DNA of 5,000 nt, from assembly GCA_002410715.1 (NCBI GenBank), contig DHOG01000076.1, forward strand, positions 1,016-6,015. The letters run 5' to 3'. Positions 1-4,770 of the stretch are shown in pieces. Source of the DNA: Ruminococcaceae bacterium UBA5396 (GTDB lineage: Bacteria; Bacillota; Clostridia; Oscillospirales; Acutalibacteraceae). The notes under the pieces are model-generated. The model made no database searches, was not told where the DNA came from, and saw only the letters and a program-made list of their open reading frames with translations. The stretch's first letter is position 1. The number at the start of each line of letters is the position of its first letter. The position numbers were made by a program, and so were the translations under genes.

Positions 1-202
1 AAATAGGGTAATTAAATTGTATCGTTTTCGTAGTGATTATATCAACCTTAGCATAATCGCCCGAGGTTCTATTTTCAAATGGGATCGGCTCCTTAGATTT
101 ATAAACTTCCATATCCAAATCACAAATCTTGTTATAAACCCTGTTTTTAACCTGCATTAAACTTCGGCGTATGTTATCCAAAACAAAGCGCTCGTTAAAC
201 AT
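1..202 (-). CDS. 5' end of an unidentified gene, possibly glycan-related, leaving the window
   Basis: Reading the minus strand from ATG at 202-200, 67 codons stay open to the window edge with no stop. A good Shine-Dalgarno (GGAGGAA on the minus strand, about 8 bases upstream) and a well-placed promoter at 245-273 make this a real start. The product begins MFNERFVLDN and has an amphipathic, charged N-terminus, then a stretch around residues 36-52 reading SKEPIPFENRTSGDYAK. That stretch loosely recalls the N-terminus of bacterial GH38 alpha-mannosidases, where a similar segment precedes a GEKWG/FDCAWF motif. The residues that follow here (VDIITTKTIQ) do not continue that motif, so the family call is weak. 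There is no signal peptide or membrane segment in the visible part. It is divergent from the FAD oxidoreductase gene and may share its regulator. That a gene starts here is fairly sure; its function is not. Confidence 0.6.
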   Translation of the reverse strand, partial: MFNERFVLDNIRRSLMQVKNRVYNKICDLDMEVYKSKEPIPFENRTSGDYAKVDIITTKTIQFNYPI

Positions 203-244
203 ACAATTCCTCCACGAATTATTTGTATTATTATTGATGTTATT

Positions 245-273
245 TTTATAATATAAACAGCACCATTGAACAA
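245..273 (-). promoter_or_regulatory. sigma-A type promoter for the minus-strand gene
   Basis: On the minus strand TTGTTC (273-268) and TATAAA (250-245) are separated by exactly 17 bases. The -10 lies about 43 bases before the ATG at 202, leaving a short AT-rich leader that contains the GGAGGAA ribosome site. Both boxes are close to the vegetative consensus. Confidence 0.55.
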
Positions 274-307
274 TCTCATTATATCAATTATATTATAAAT
301 GTCAACT

Positions 308-356
308 CATTTATTTGTAATATTAGTAATTTTTATAAATCAGTTGCAAATAAATG
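308..356. repeat. 10-bp inverted repeat in the divergent promoter region, possible operator pair
   Basis: CATTTATTTG at 308-317 and CAAATAAATG at 347-356 are exact inverted copies, with centres 39 bp apart (nearly four helical turns). The right copy overlaps the -35 and the start of the spacer of the predicted promoter at 344-372; the left copy lies upstream of that promoter and near the middle of the divergent spacer. This geometry would suit a dimeric or looping regulator. The region is strongly AT-rich, so chance is a real alternative. Confidence 0.35.
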
Positions 357-372
357 TTTAATATGATAATAT
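344..372 (+). promoter_or_regulatory. sigma-A type promoter with extended -10 for the FAD oxidoreductase gene
   Basis: TTGCAA at 344-349 and TAATAT at 367-372 are 17 bases apart, with an extended -10 TG at 364-365. The start of transcription would fall near 379, giving a leader of about 45 bases before the ATG at 425. The -35 overlaps one arm of the 308-356 inverted repeat. Confidence 0.55.
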
Positions 373-424
373 TAATTTCATAAATGATATTATTTTATAT
401 AAACAAGAACAGGCAGGTAATTAT

Positions 425-1744
425 ATGAAATTACAGTATGTAAAAGAAATCTCTGTAAAAAAAGAAGTGGATGTTTTCATAGCAGGTGGAGGCCCGGCCG
501 GAATTACTGCTGCGGTTGCCGCCGCTCGTCATGGAATGTCGGTTTTTCTGGTGGAGATGTTTGGCTCTTTTGGAGGCTCGGCAGCTCATGCGTTAGTCCC
601 TGCATTCATGCAATTCACAGATGGAATTAATTTCCTGGCAGGAGGCATAGGGAAAGAGATACGTGATGCTGTGAAATCGGAATGCCCATTGGATGCCCGA
701 CAATATTGTCCCGATAATATACCTGTAGAGGTGCTGAAGTTATGCTGCGACAATCTAGCAGTCAAAGCCGGTGTGGATTTTCGATTTTTTACTAGTGTTA
801 TTGACGTTGAGCATAACAATGGAGTCATAACCCACGCGATTTGCACAGGAAAAGGCGAGACCTATGCTGTTAAAGCAACGATCTTTATTGATTGCACCGG
901 TGATGGCGATCTTTGTGCGCAGGCAGGCGCTAGTTTTTATAAAGGTGATGAAAATGCCGATGGTGAAATGATGGCGGCAACATTGTGCGGGCTATGGGCT
1001 GGAATTGATTGGTCAAACGTTAAGAGGCCTGACAGTCGACGCCTTGATGACGCTTTTGCTGATCAAGTATTTTCAAATGAAGATCGACATCTTCCCGGAA
1101 TGTGGCCAATAAACAAGGGGGTTGGCGGTTCCAACGCTGGCCATGTTTATGACGTTGATGGCACCAGAGCCGACTCGCTAACAAGGGCTATGGTGTCTGG
1201 GCGCAAACAGTTGCAGGAATATCGCCGTTATTACCGCAATTATTTGTCGGGCTTTGAAAATGCTGAACTGGTAATAAGCGGTACACAAATCGGCGTAAGG
1301 GAGACTCGTCGTATTGTTGGAGATTATCAGCTTAACCTCAATGATTTTTTAAGTCGTGCAGTGTTTGAAGATGAAATAGGTCGGTATGCCTACCCGATTG
1401 ATATTCATGCGGGCAAAAACACCCAGGCAAGTTATGATGCATATGAGAAAACTTTTGCTGATTTACGTTATAAACCAGGGGATAGCTACGGTATTCCTTA
1501 TCGTTCATTGTTGGTTCAAGGCTTCGATAATTTGCTGACTGCAGGCCGTTGTATATCCACAGATCGCTCAATGCAGGCGTCGGTGCGCGTAATGCCTGGA
1601 TGTTTTATTACCGGACAGGCTGCAGGTACAGCTGCTGCCGTCGCTGTTAATGACGGAAAGGATGTCCGGTCATTTCCTGTCTCAAAATTGCAGGAAGCGC
1701 TACTCAAACTGGGGGCTTATCTTCCAAATTATTTGCATAAATAG
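425..1744 (+). CDS. FAD-dependent oxidoreductase (FAD_oxidored family)
   Basis: A complete 439-residue cytosolic flavoprotein. The N-terminal Rossmann fold is clear: beta strand VDVFIAGGGPAG with the dinucleotide motif GGGPAG at residues 21-26, helix AAVAAARHG, then the acidic residue E44 at the end of the second strand that should bind the adenosine ribose. A glycine-rich FGSFGGSAA segment follows (about 46-54). The second FAD-contact region is at 372-403, with TAGRCIST and GQAAGTAAA, typical of this family. IDCTGDGDL (around 153-161) is the usual family ATGDGDL-like motif. Length and motif order match FAD-dependent oxidoreductases often found beside sugar-transport and glycoside-hydrolase genes in clostridia; the substrate cannot be read from sequence. 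The ATG at 425 follows a weak Shine-Dalgarno (AGG in 411-417). It has its own promoter and no clear terminator, and looks intact. Confidence in family is high, in substrate none. Confidence 0.93.
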   Translation: MKLQYVKEISVKKEVDVFIAGGGPAGITAAVAAARHGMSVFLVEMFGSFGGSAAHALVPAFMQFTDGINFLAGGIGKEIRDAVKSECPLDARQYCPDNIPVEVLKLCCDNLAVKAGVDFRFFTSVIDVEHNNGVITHAICTGKGETYAVKATIFIDCTGDGDLCAQAGASFYKGDENADGEMMAATLCGLWAGIDWSNVKRPDSRRLDDAFADQVFSNEDRHLPGMWPINKGVGGSNAGHVYDVDGTRADSLTRAMVSGRKQLQEYRRYYRNYLSGFENAELVISGTQIGVRETRRIVGDYQLNLNDFLSRAVFEDEIGRYAYPIDIHAGKNTQASYDAYEKTFADLRYKPGDSYGIPYRSLLVQGFDNLLTAGRCISTDRSMQASVRVMPGCFITGQAAGTAAAVAVNDGKDVRSFPVSKLQEALLKLGAYLPNYLHK

Positions 1745-1836
1745 ATCATGCAACTTAAATTATCACCAAGGTGACGTAACCATCTTCTGCGTCTGATACC
1801 ATTGCAAATTTTGTTTCAGGCGGTGAATCGCCACGT

Positions 1837-2547
1837 TTGTCCGACATTCGCCCTTTAATTGACGGAATGAAAGGACATAACTATGCGCTGCCTGACTGTA
1901 TAAAGTTTATTTTAGAGCGTTTGGGTGAATATGAAGAACTTAATTTTTGGAACATTGCCGCTATAAATGGCGATACCGTCGCACAAGTTTATAATCAAAA
2001 TCCAACTACCAGTTGTGAATACTGCGTGTCGGGATATTTAGCAGGAGCTGAACATATTGCGTATGTATTCGGTGTACTTGGCTATGAATATGAATATGTT
2101 ACAGCAGAACAATTCAATAAAGATACAGTTCATTATTTGCGAAAAATAACCGAATATATTAAAAATGGCGTTCCGATCCTTGTTAAAACGAATTTGAATG
2201 ATATACCAGCATGGGAAAGCGACGTCGGAATACATTGCTTGATTGTCGGATATAACCATAAGAACGTGCTTGAATTACTTGTCAGCGATACAACACCGAT
2301 TGAATATGAAGTAACAGAAGAAAACAAGCTGGACTTAATTTTTATCGGCTCAAAAAAACGTGAGGTTTCGCTTGAAGAAATATATCTGAAAATAATCAAC
2401 AAAATGTCATATTGGTTGACCCTGCCGGAGCGTAACGGTATGTATTTCGGATCGGCGGCCTACCGTGCGTGGGCGGATGACATCGAAAACGGGCGGTTTG
2501 CCGAGGAAGGGCTTCCCCTGTGGGAAAACTACGGTGTTTATGTCTAA
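1837..2547 (+). CDS. BtrH N-terminal / C39-like protein, probably truncated at its C-terminus
   Basis: The frame opens after a TAA at 1777 and has no ATG before residue 10 (1867). TTG at 1837 is the best available start but lacks a convincing Shine-Dalgarno, so the true 5' end is uncertain. The 236-residue product resembles the papain-fold N-terminal domain of butirosin-H-like proteins: a cysteine in PDCIKFILERLGE (C21), a CEYCVSGYLAG segment (60-70), a long helix, GVPILVKTNLNDIP (111-124), the histidine motif GIHCLIVGYNH (H133), and D151 in LVSDTTPI as the possible third residue. BtrH acts as an acyltransferase, so this is not necessarily a peptidase. The C-terminal AYRAWADDIENGRF (208-221) then YGVYV ends abruptly at a TAA, whereas I recall relatives continuing with a cysteine-containing segment. 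The end overlaps the next gene by 8 bases. It may be a degraded or recombined gene. Confidence 0.68.
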   Translation: MSDIRPLIDGMKGHNYALPDCIKFILERLGEYEELNFWNIAAINGDTVAQVYNQNPTTSCEYCVSGYLAGAEHIAYVFGVLGYEYEYVTAEQFNKDTVHYLRKITEYIKNGVPILVKTNLNDIPAWESDVGIHCLIVGYNHKNVLELLVSDTTPIEYEVTEENKLDLIFIGSKKREVSLEEIYLKIINKMSYWLTLPERNGMYFGSAAYRAWADDIENGRFAEEGLPLWENYGVYV

Positions 2548-3083
2548 AAAAGCGGATGAAAAACTGAACCGCATTACCAACAGGGATGTGAGGATTGTTT
2601 GTCTACCTCCCTCTGATGTGGCAGCATATCAGTATGTAGGCGATGAGCCTGAAAAGTCATGTTGACCAGGTTGTTGACAAGTTTGTAAGGGAAAGCAACC
2701 TGACGAAAATAAAGCCTGATTTGCGGCACTATGGCTTTAATTCACCAAATCCCGTTGACGAAACCGGTTATCACGGCTATGAAATGTGGGTGACTATACC
2801 TGATAATTTTCCTGTTCCTGAGCCACTTGTGAAGAAACACTTTGAGGGAGGACTATACGGAGCATATATGATACCGATGGGGGCATTTGAGGAACGGGGC
2901 TGGTTTGGCCAGTGGATGAGCGAAAACGATAAATATGAATATCGGGGCAACGGCTATTATCGGAATATGTTCGGTTTTCTTGAAGAACACCCGAACTATG
3001 TGAATCGTGTATATTTAATCGATCCCGAAGCGGAAGGTGTCCAGCTTGATTTGCTTATTCCGTTAAAAGAAAAGAAAGTGTAA
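2540..3083 (+). pseudogene. GyrI-like effector-binding domain protein, frameshifted
   Basis: ATG at 2540 opens a frame that reads NRITNRDVRIVCLPPSDVAAY, YQYVGDEPEK and then stops at 2663-2665. The continuation lies in the +1 frame from about 2655 to 3083: VDQVVDKFVRESNL, IKPDLRHYGFN, GYEMWVTIPDNFPVPEPL, GGLYGAYMIPMGAFEE, and a terminal LDLLIPLKEKK. Together these make about 180 residues that match the C-terminal GyrI-like small-molecule-binding domain of AraC- and MerR-type regulators. Removing one A from the AAAA run at 2652-2655 restores a continuous domain. The usual N-terminal helix-turn-helix is absent, so even a repaired gene would be a stand-alone ligand-binding domain. It overlaps the preceding gene by 8 bases and has no good Shine-Dalgarno, suggesting translational coupling or a recombination join. 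An ATG at 2643 could start a shorter protein but would lose the first strand and helix. A sequencing error remains possible. Confidence 0.75.
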
Positions 3084-3094
3084 TCCCGGATTAC
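3080..3094. repeat. 15-base palindrome between regulator fragments
   Basis: GTAATCCCGGATTAC is a perfect 7-bp inverted repeat around a central C. It overlaps the stop codon of the frameshifted GyrI-like gene and lies 25 bases before the next ATG. It could be a repressor operator for the small downstream gene, but no promoter is clear beside it. Confidence 0.25.
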
Positions 3095-3119
3095 GGATTC
3101 TATTGTAAGGAGCGACCGT

Positions 3120-3320
3120 ATGACCCCACATATTCATATTGCAAACGCACTGAATGTATCGACAGATGAACTATTATGTAATTACATACGACAGGCAAAA
3201 GACATAGTAAATAATGGTATTCCGGAAGAATTAACCGATTGTAATGATAAAGAACTAAAGGTTATCAAAGAAGCACAGACAATTAAAAGGACGTTAAGAA
3301 AAGCATATAGTTCTGATTGA
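3120..3320 (+). CDS. C-terminal remnant of an XRE-family transcriptional regulator (66 residues)
   Basis: The ATG at 3120 follows a strong Shine-Dalgarno (TAAGGAG at 3106-3112, 7 bases before the start), so the short protein may be made. It begins HIHIANALNVSTDELL (residues 3-18), which is the last helix of a typical XRE/Cro-type helix-turn-helix domain (normally LxxIANALNVSxDELL around residues 50-65). After that comes a charged tail, with IPEELTDCNDKELKVIKEA and a basic C-terminus, as in clostridial XRE repressors of about 110-120 residues. The first four helices, including the DNA-recognition helix, are missing and are not visible in other frames of the 36-base gap upstream. It therefore cannot bind DNA in the normal way. 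It could be debris left by a deletion that joined a start signal to a 3' end, or a short partner able to pair with a full-length repressor. A strong terminator follows 29 bases downstream. Confidence 0.6.
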   Translation: MTPHIHIANALNVSTDELLCNYIRQAKDIVNNGIPEELTDCNDKELKVIKEAQTIKRTLRKAYSSD

Positions 3321-3349
3321 TTTTAAGCCAGAATCTTATAAGATTGATG

Positions 3350-3392
3350 AATATCCCATTATGTTTAATAGCATAATGGGATATTTTTATTT
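3350..3392 (+). terminator. intrinsic terminator closing the regulator-fragment block
   Basis: A perfect 14-bp stem (3350-3363 with 3372-3385) with an 8-base loop runs into a T-rich tail. It sits directly after the XRE remnant and just before the next promoter, so it insulates the two transcription units. Confidence 0.85.
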
Positions 3393-3400
3393 ACCAAATA

Positions 3401-3429
3401 TTGACAATTTCTTCTGATGGTTGTAAAAT
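3401..3429 (+). promoter_or_regulatory. near-consensus sigma-A promoter for the attenuator leader
   Basis: TTGACA (3401-3406, perfect -35) and TAAAAT (3424-3429) are separated by exactly 17 bases. This is the strongest promoter in the window. Transcription should start near 3436 and run into the leader that ends at the terminator 3547-3587. Confidence 0.8.
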
Positions 3430-3463
3430 AGAACAAAAGAACTAATTTCATATAATTAAAATA

Positions 3464-3546
3464 GGGAGAAATGTCAAATGATTGGGTTATTTTGGGTCAA
3501 TGAGTGGCATAATTTAATACTAAATAGAATTTTATATCATAAGAAG
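3464..3546 (+). promoter_or_regulatory. leader with possible small upstream peptide
   Basis: Behind the strong promoter, GGGAGA at 3464-3469 acts as a ribosome site for ATG at 3478 (9-base spacing after GGGAG), with a second ATG at 3471 that is too close to it. The frame from 3478 starts MIGLFWVNEWHNLIL and runs without a stop straight through the terminator hairpin to 3681. The frame from 3471 would give only 10 residues (MSNDWVILGQ). The combination of strong promoter, ribosome site, short leader and terminator is what is known for ribosome-mediated attenuation of antibiotic-resistance genes in Firmicutes. No resistance gene follows. I do not recognise the peptide. Confidence 0.4.
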
Positions 3547-3587
3547 CACTGTCCACCGTCTTTCATAGAGGTGGGCAGTGTTTTTTT
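3547..3587 (+). terminator. strong intrinsic terminator / attenuator after the leader
   Basis: CACTGTCCACC (3547-3557) pairs with GGTGGGCAGTG (3570-3580): 11 pairs with a single G-U, a 12-base loop, then seven Ts (3581-3587). It lies about 110 bases after the predicted transcription start. It makes it unlikely that the reading frame spanning it encodes an ordinary protein. Confidence 0.85.
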
Positions 3588-3946
3588 AGTTACGAATAAT
3601 GTCGCTACTAAAGAACATATGAAAAATTATGTCGAACTGCTCATACTTGAAACTCTCCTTAAAACCAAAATGCGTCATTAGATAACAAAATATAAATTTG
3701 GCGTGGCGAACCGCCCGCAACTGATGCAATCAATCACTTACTGTGGTTGGTTTGCTATGCGCGGTTGGAGCTGCTTATCATGCCTCGTCCCATATATGAT
3801 TACATATCAGCTTCAGGCTATCAGACATCTTATTGTCATATACGACGAGAATACCCACAGTGGAATATTTCTTGTGTAAATAACCTTAGTTTAATACTTG
3901 ACGCTGATATTTTATCGACTAATCATATTTTATATAACAACCGCGG
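3588..3946. other. non-coding stretch between leader terminator and second terminator
   Basis: About 360 bases in which I find no supported gene. Reading frames crossing it (one open from 3747 into the sigma-like gene, another in 3703-3879 containing GVANRPQLMQSITYCGW) lack a ribosome site, have no family resemblance I can name, and the first runs across two hairpins. A minus-strand AAGGAG (3660-3655) followed 10 bases later by ATG (3644) opens only a five-residue frame, which might be the cut 5' end of a lost gene. The stretch may be the scar left where a resistance cargo gene was lost, or a long untranslated leader; neither is shown. Confidence 0.4.
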
Positions 3947-3992
3947 TGCCAAATTTACCTTTTTAAAATCAAGGGGTAAGTTTGGCATTTTT
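3947..3992 (+). terminator. second intrinsic terminator upstream of the sigma-like gene
   Basis: TGCCAAATTTACC (3947-3959) pairs with GGTAAGTTTGGCA (3975-3987), 13 pairs with one G-U, a 15-base loop, followed by five Ts (3988-3992). It ends roughly 100 bases before the TTG start of the sigma-like gene, so read-through or a promoter between 3993 and 4045 is needed to express that gene; I see no good promoter there. Confidence 0.75.
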
Positions 3993-4045
3993 ACTTATGT
4001 CATTTTGGACAAGCCCATCAATCTGTTCAATAGATGCCGTGGCCC

Positions 4046-4087
4046 CCCTCCAATCTGTTTTTTTCTATTCAAAAACAGATTGGAGGG
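4046..4087 (+). promoter_or_regulatory. perfect 17-bp hairpin sequestering the sigma gene's ribosome site
   Basis: The left arm 4046-4062 and right arm 4071-4087 are exact complements over 17 bases with an 8-base loop. The right arm ends in GGAGGG (4082-4087), the Shine-Dalgarno for TTG 4095 (7-base spacing), so the folded RNA would hide it. The segment CAATCTGTT in the left arm (4051-4059) is repeated at 4019-4027 and could pair instead with AACAGATTG (4074-4082), leaving most of GGAGGG free. This looks like a translational switch. After the left arm there are seven Ts, but the stem itself is not followed by a T-tract, so it is not a terminator on the + strand. Confidence 0.7.
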
Positions 4088-4094
4088 TAAAAGT

Positions 4095-4589
4095 TTGAAA
4101 AATTACCGTGACAGCGATTATGCAGCTAACAAATACAGTCATGGAATTGTATATCGTTTTAATGATGCGACAATAGAAATTACTCTGGAAGATTATTTGC
4201 GTGAAAATCCTGACCGTACCGAAGCCGATTTTATGGAGTTAAAGGCAATATCGGATGAAATTTATTTGGAACAGGTGCGGTTAGAAACAGCGCAGGGTAA
4301 CAAACTTGTATCTATTGACGGACTGGAAGAAACAGATTCATGCGCTTCCCCACCTCTTGATGAGGTGTATTGTGAGGATGAGGAACGCAAACAAGTGATG
4401 TTGGCAGTTTCCAAATTGTTTTCAGAAGGTCGGTTGACAGAAAAGCAAAAACAACGGTTTATTCTGCACTTTTTCTACGGTAAGAGTTTTCGGGCAATTG
4501 CAAAGGAGGAAGGGGTCTTTTTTACTTCGGTTGCAGAGTGTATTCAAGCAGCATCAGAAAAGCTTAAACAATATTTTACAAAAAAGTGA
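4095..4589 (+). CDS. mobile-element sigma-70 family-like protein (region 4 helix-turn-helix)
   Basis: The start is TTG at 4095 behind GGAGGG; the frame is open far upstream, but that part crosses a terminator and a hairpin and has no ribosome site. The 164-residue product starts MKNYRDSDYAANKYSHGIVYRF, then IEITLEDYLRENPDRTEADF (28-46), a helical ELKAISDEIYLEQVR segment, the SIDGLEETDSCASPPLDE linker (73-90), and a C-terminal sigma-region-4-like domain: LTEKQKQRFILHFFYGKSFRAIAKEEGVFFTSVAECIQAASEKLKQYF (114-161, with the helix-turn-helix about 129-155). Region 2 is not recognisable. I know this pattern from small sigma-like proteins of clostridial integrative conjugative elements, which often precede serine recombinase or transfer genes; Tn916 Orf7 has a comparable role. 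It probably activates element genes. It ends at its own terminator. Translation is likely controlled by the overlapping hairpin 4046-4087. Confidence 0.85.
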   Translation: MKNYRDSDYAANKYSHGIVYRFNDATIEITLEDYLRENPDRTEADFMELKAISDEIYLEQVRLETAQGNKLVSIDGLEETDSCASPPLDEVYCEDEERKQVMLAVSKLFSEGRLTEKQKQRFILHFFYGKSFRAIAKEEGVFFTSVAECIQAASEKLKQYFTKK

Positions 4590-4596
4590 TTATAAC

Positions 4597-4635
4597 GGCA
4601 GACTGTCTTAAACGGCAGTCTGCCATTATTTTTTT
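4597..4635 (+). terminator. intrinsic terminator after the sigma-like gene
   Basis: GGCAGACTG (4597-4605) pairs with CAGTCTGCC (4616-4624), nine perfect pairs with a 10-base loop, and a run of seven Ts ends at 4635. It begins 8 bases after the TGA stop. Confidence 0.85.
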
Positions 4636-4770
4636 GCCTTTTTTAAATTTTTTTAAAAATTACCCGTACACCCCCCCTGAAAAAATGCAATAGGTGAAGG
4701 GACATTTTCGCATCACCTTTCGCGGTTCCTTGAAAATTAAATAACCATTTCATCAAATACATTCTTTCTG
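4636..4770. other. AT-rich spacer with C-tract and small hairpin, no gene
   Basis: Contains long T and A runs, a seven-C tract in 4671-4677, and a 6-bp inverted repeat AGGTGA/TCACCT (4692-4697 and 4713-4718, 15-base loop). No supported reading frame or clear promoter. It joins the sigma-like gene's terminator to the GC-rich block that follows. Confidence 0.4.

Noticed and set aside
366..393. ATAATAT/ATATTAT inverted repeat near the oxidoreductase promoter
   Set aside because: Only 7 bp, all A and T in a very AT-rich spacer; expected by chance.
1764..1775. TCACCAAGGTGA palindrome as a terminator after the oxidoreductase
   Set aside because: Five-base stem with a 2-base loop and no T-tract.
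1755..1866. Minus-strand frame reading KRGDSPPETKFAMVSDAEDG and ending at 1755, as the 3' end of another gene
   Set aside because: The composition looks protein-like, but it overlaps the start of the C39-like frame, has no ribosome site and I cannot place it in a family.
2643..3083. Independent gene starting at ATG 2643
   Set aside because: The start lies inside the upstream half of the same domain; the two frames together make one GyrI-like domain, so it is a frameshift rather than a separate gene.
3627..3660. Minus-strand AAGGAG followed by ATG (MSSST then stop)
   Set aside because: Only five codons; may be a cut gene start but cannot be supported.
3478..3681. 67-codon frame as an ordinary protein gene
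   Set aside because: It is crossed by a strong intrinsic terminator at 3547-3587 and shows no domain; kept only as a possible leader.
3747..4094. N-terminal extension of the sigma-like protein
   Set aside because: It spans a terminator (3947-3992) and a perfect hairpin, has no ribosome site, and the downstream TTG at 4095 with GGAGGG matches the family's N-terminus.
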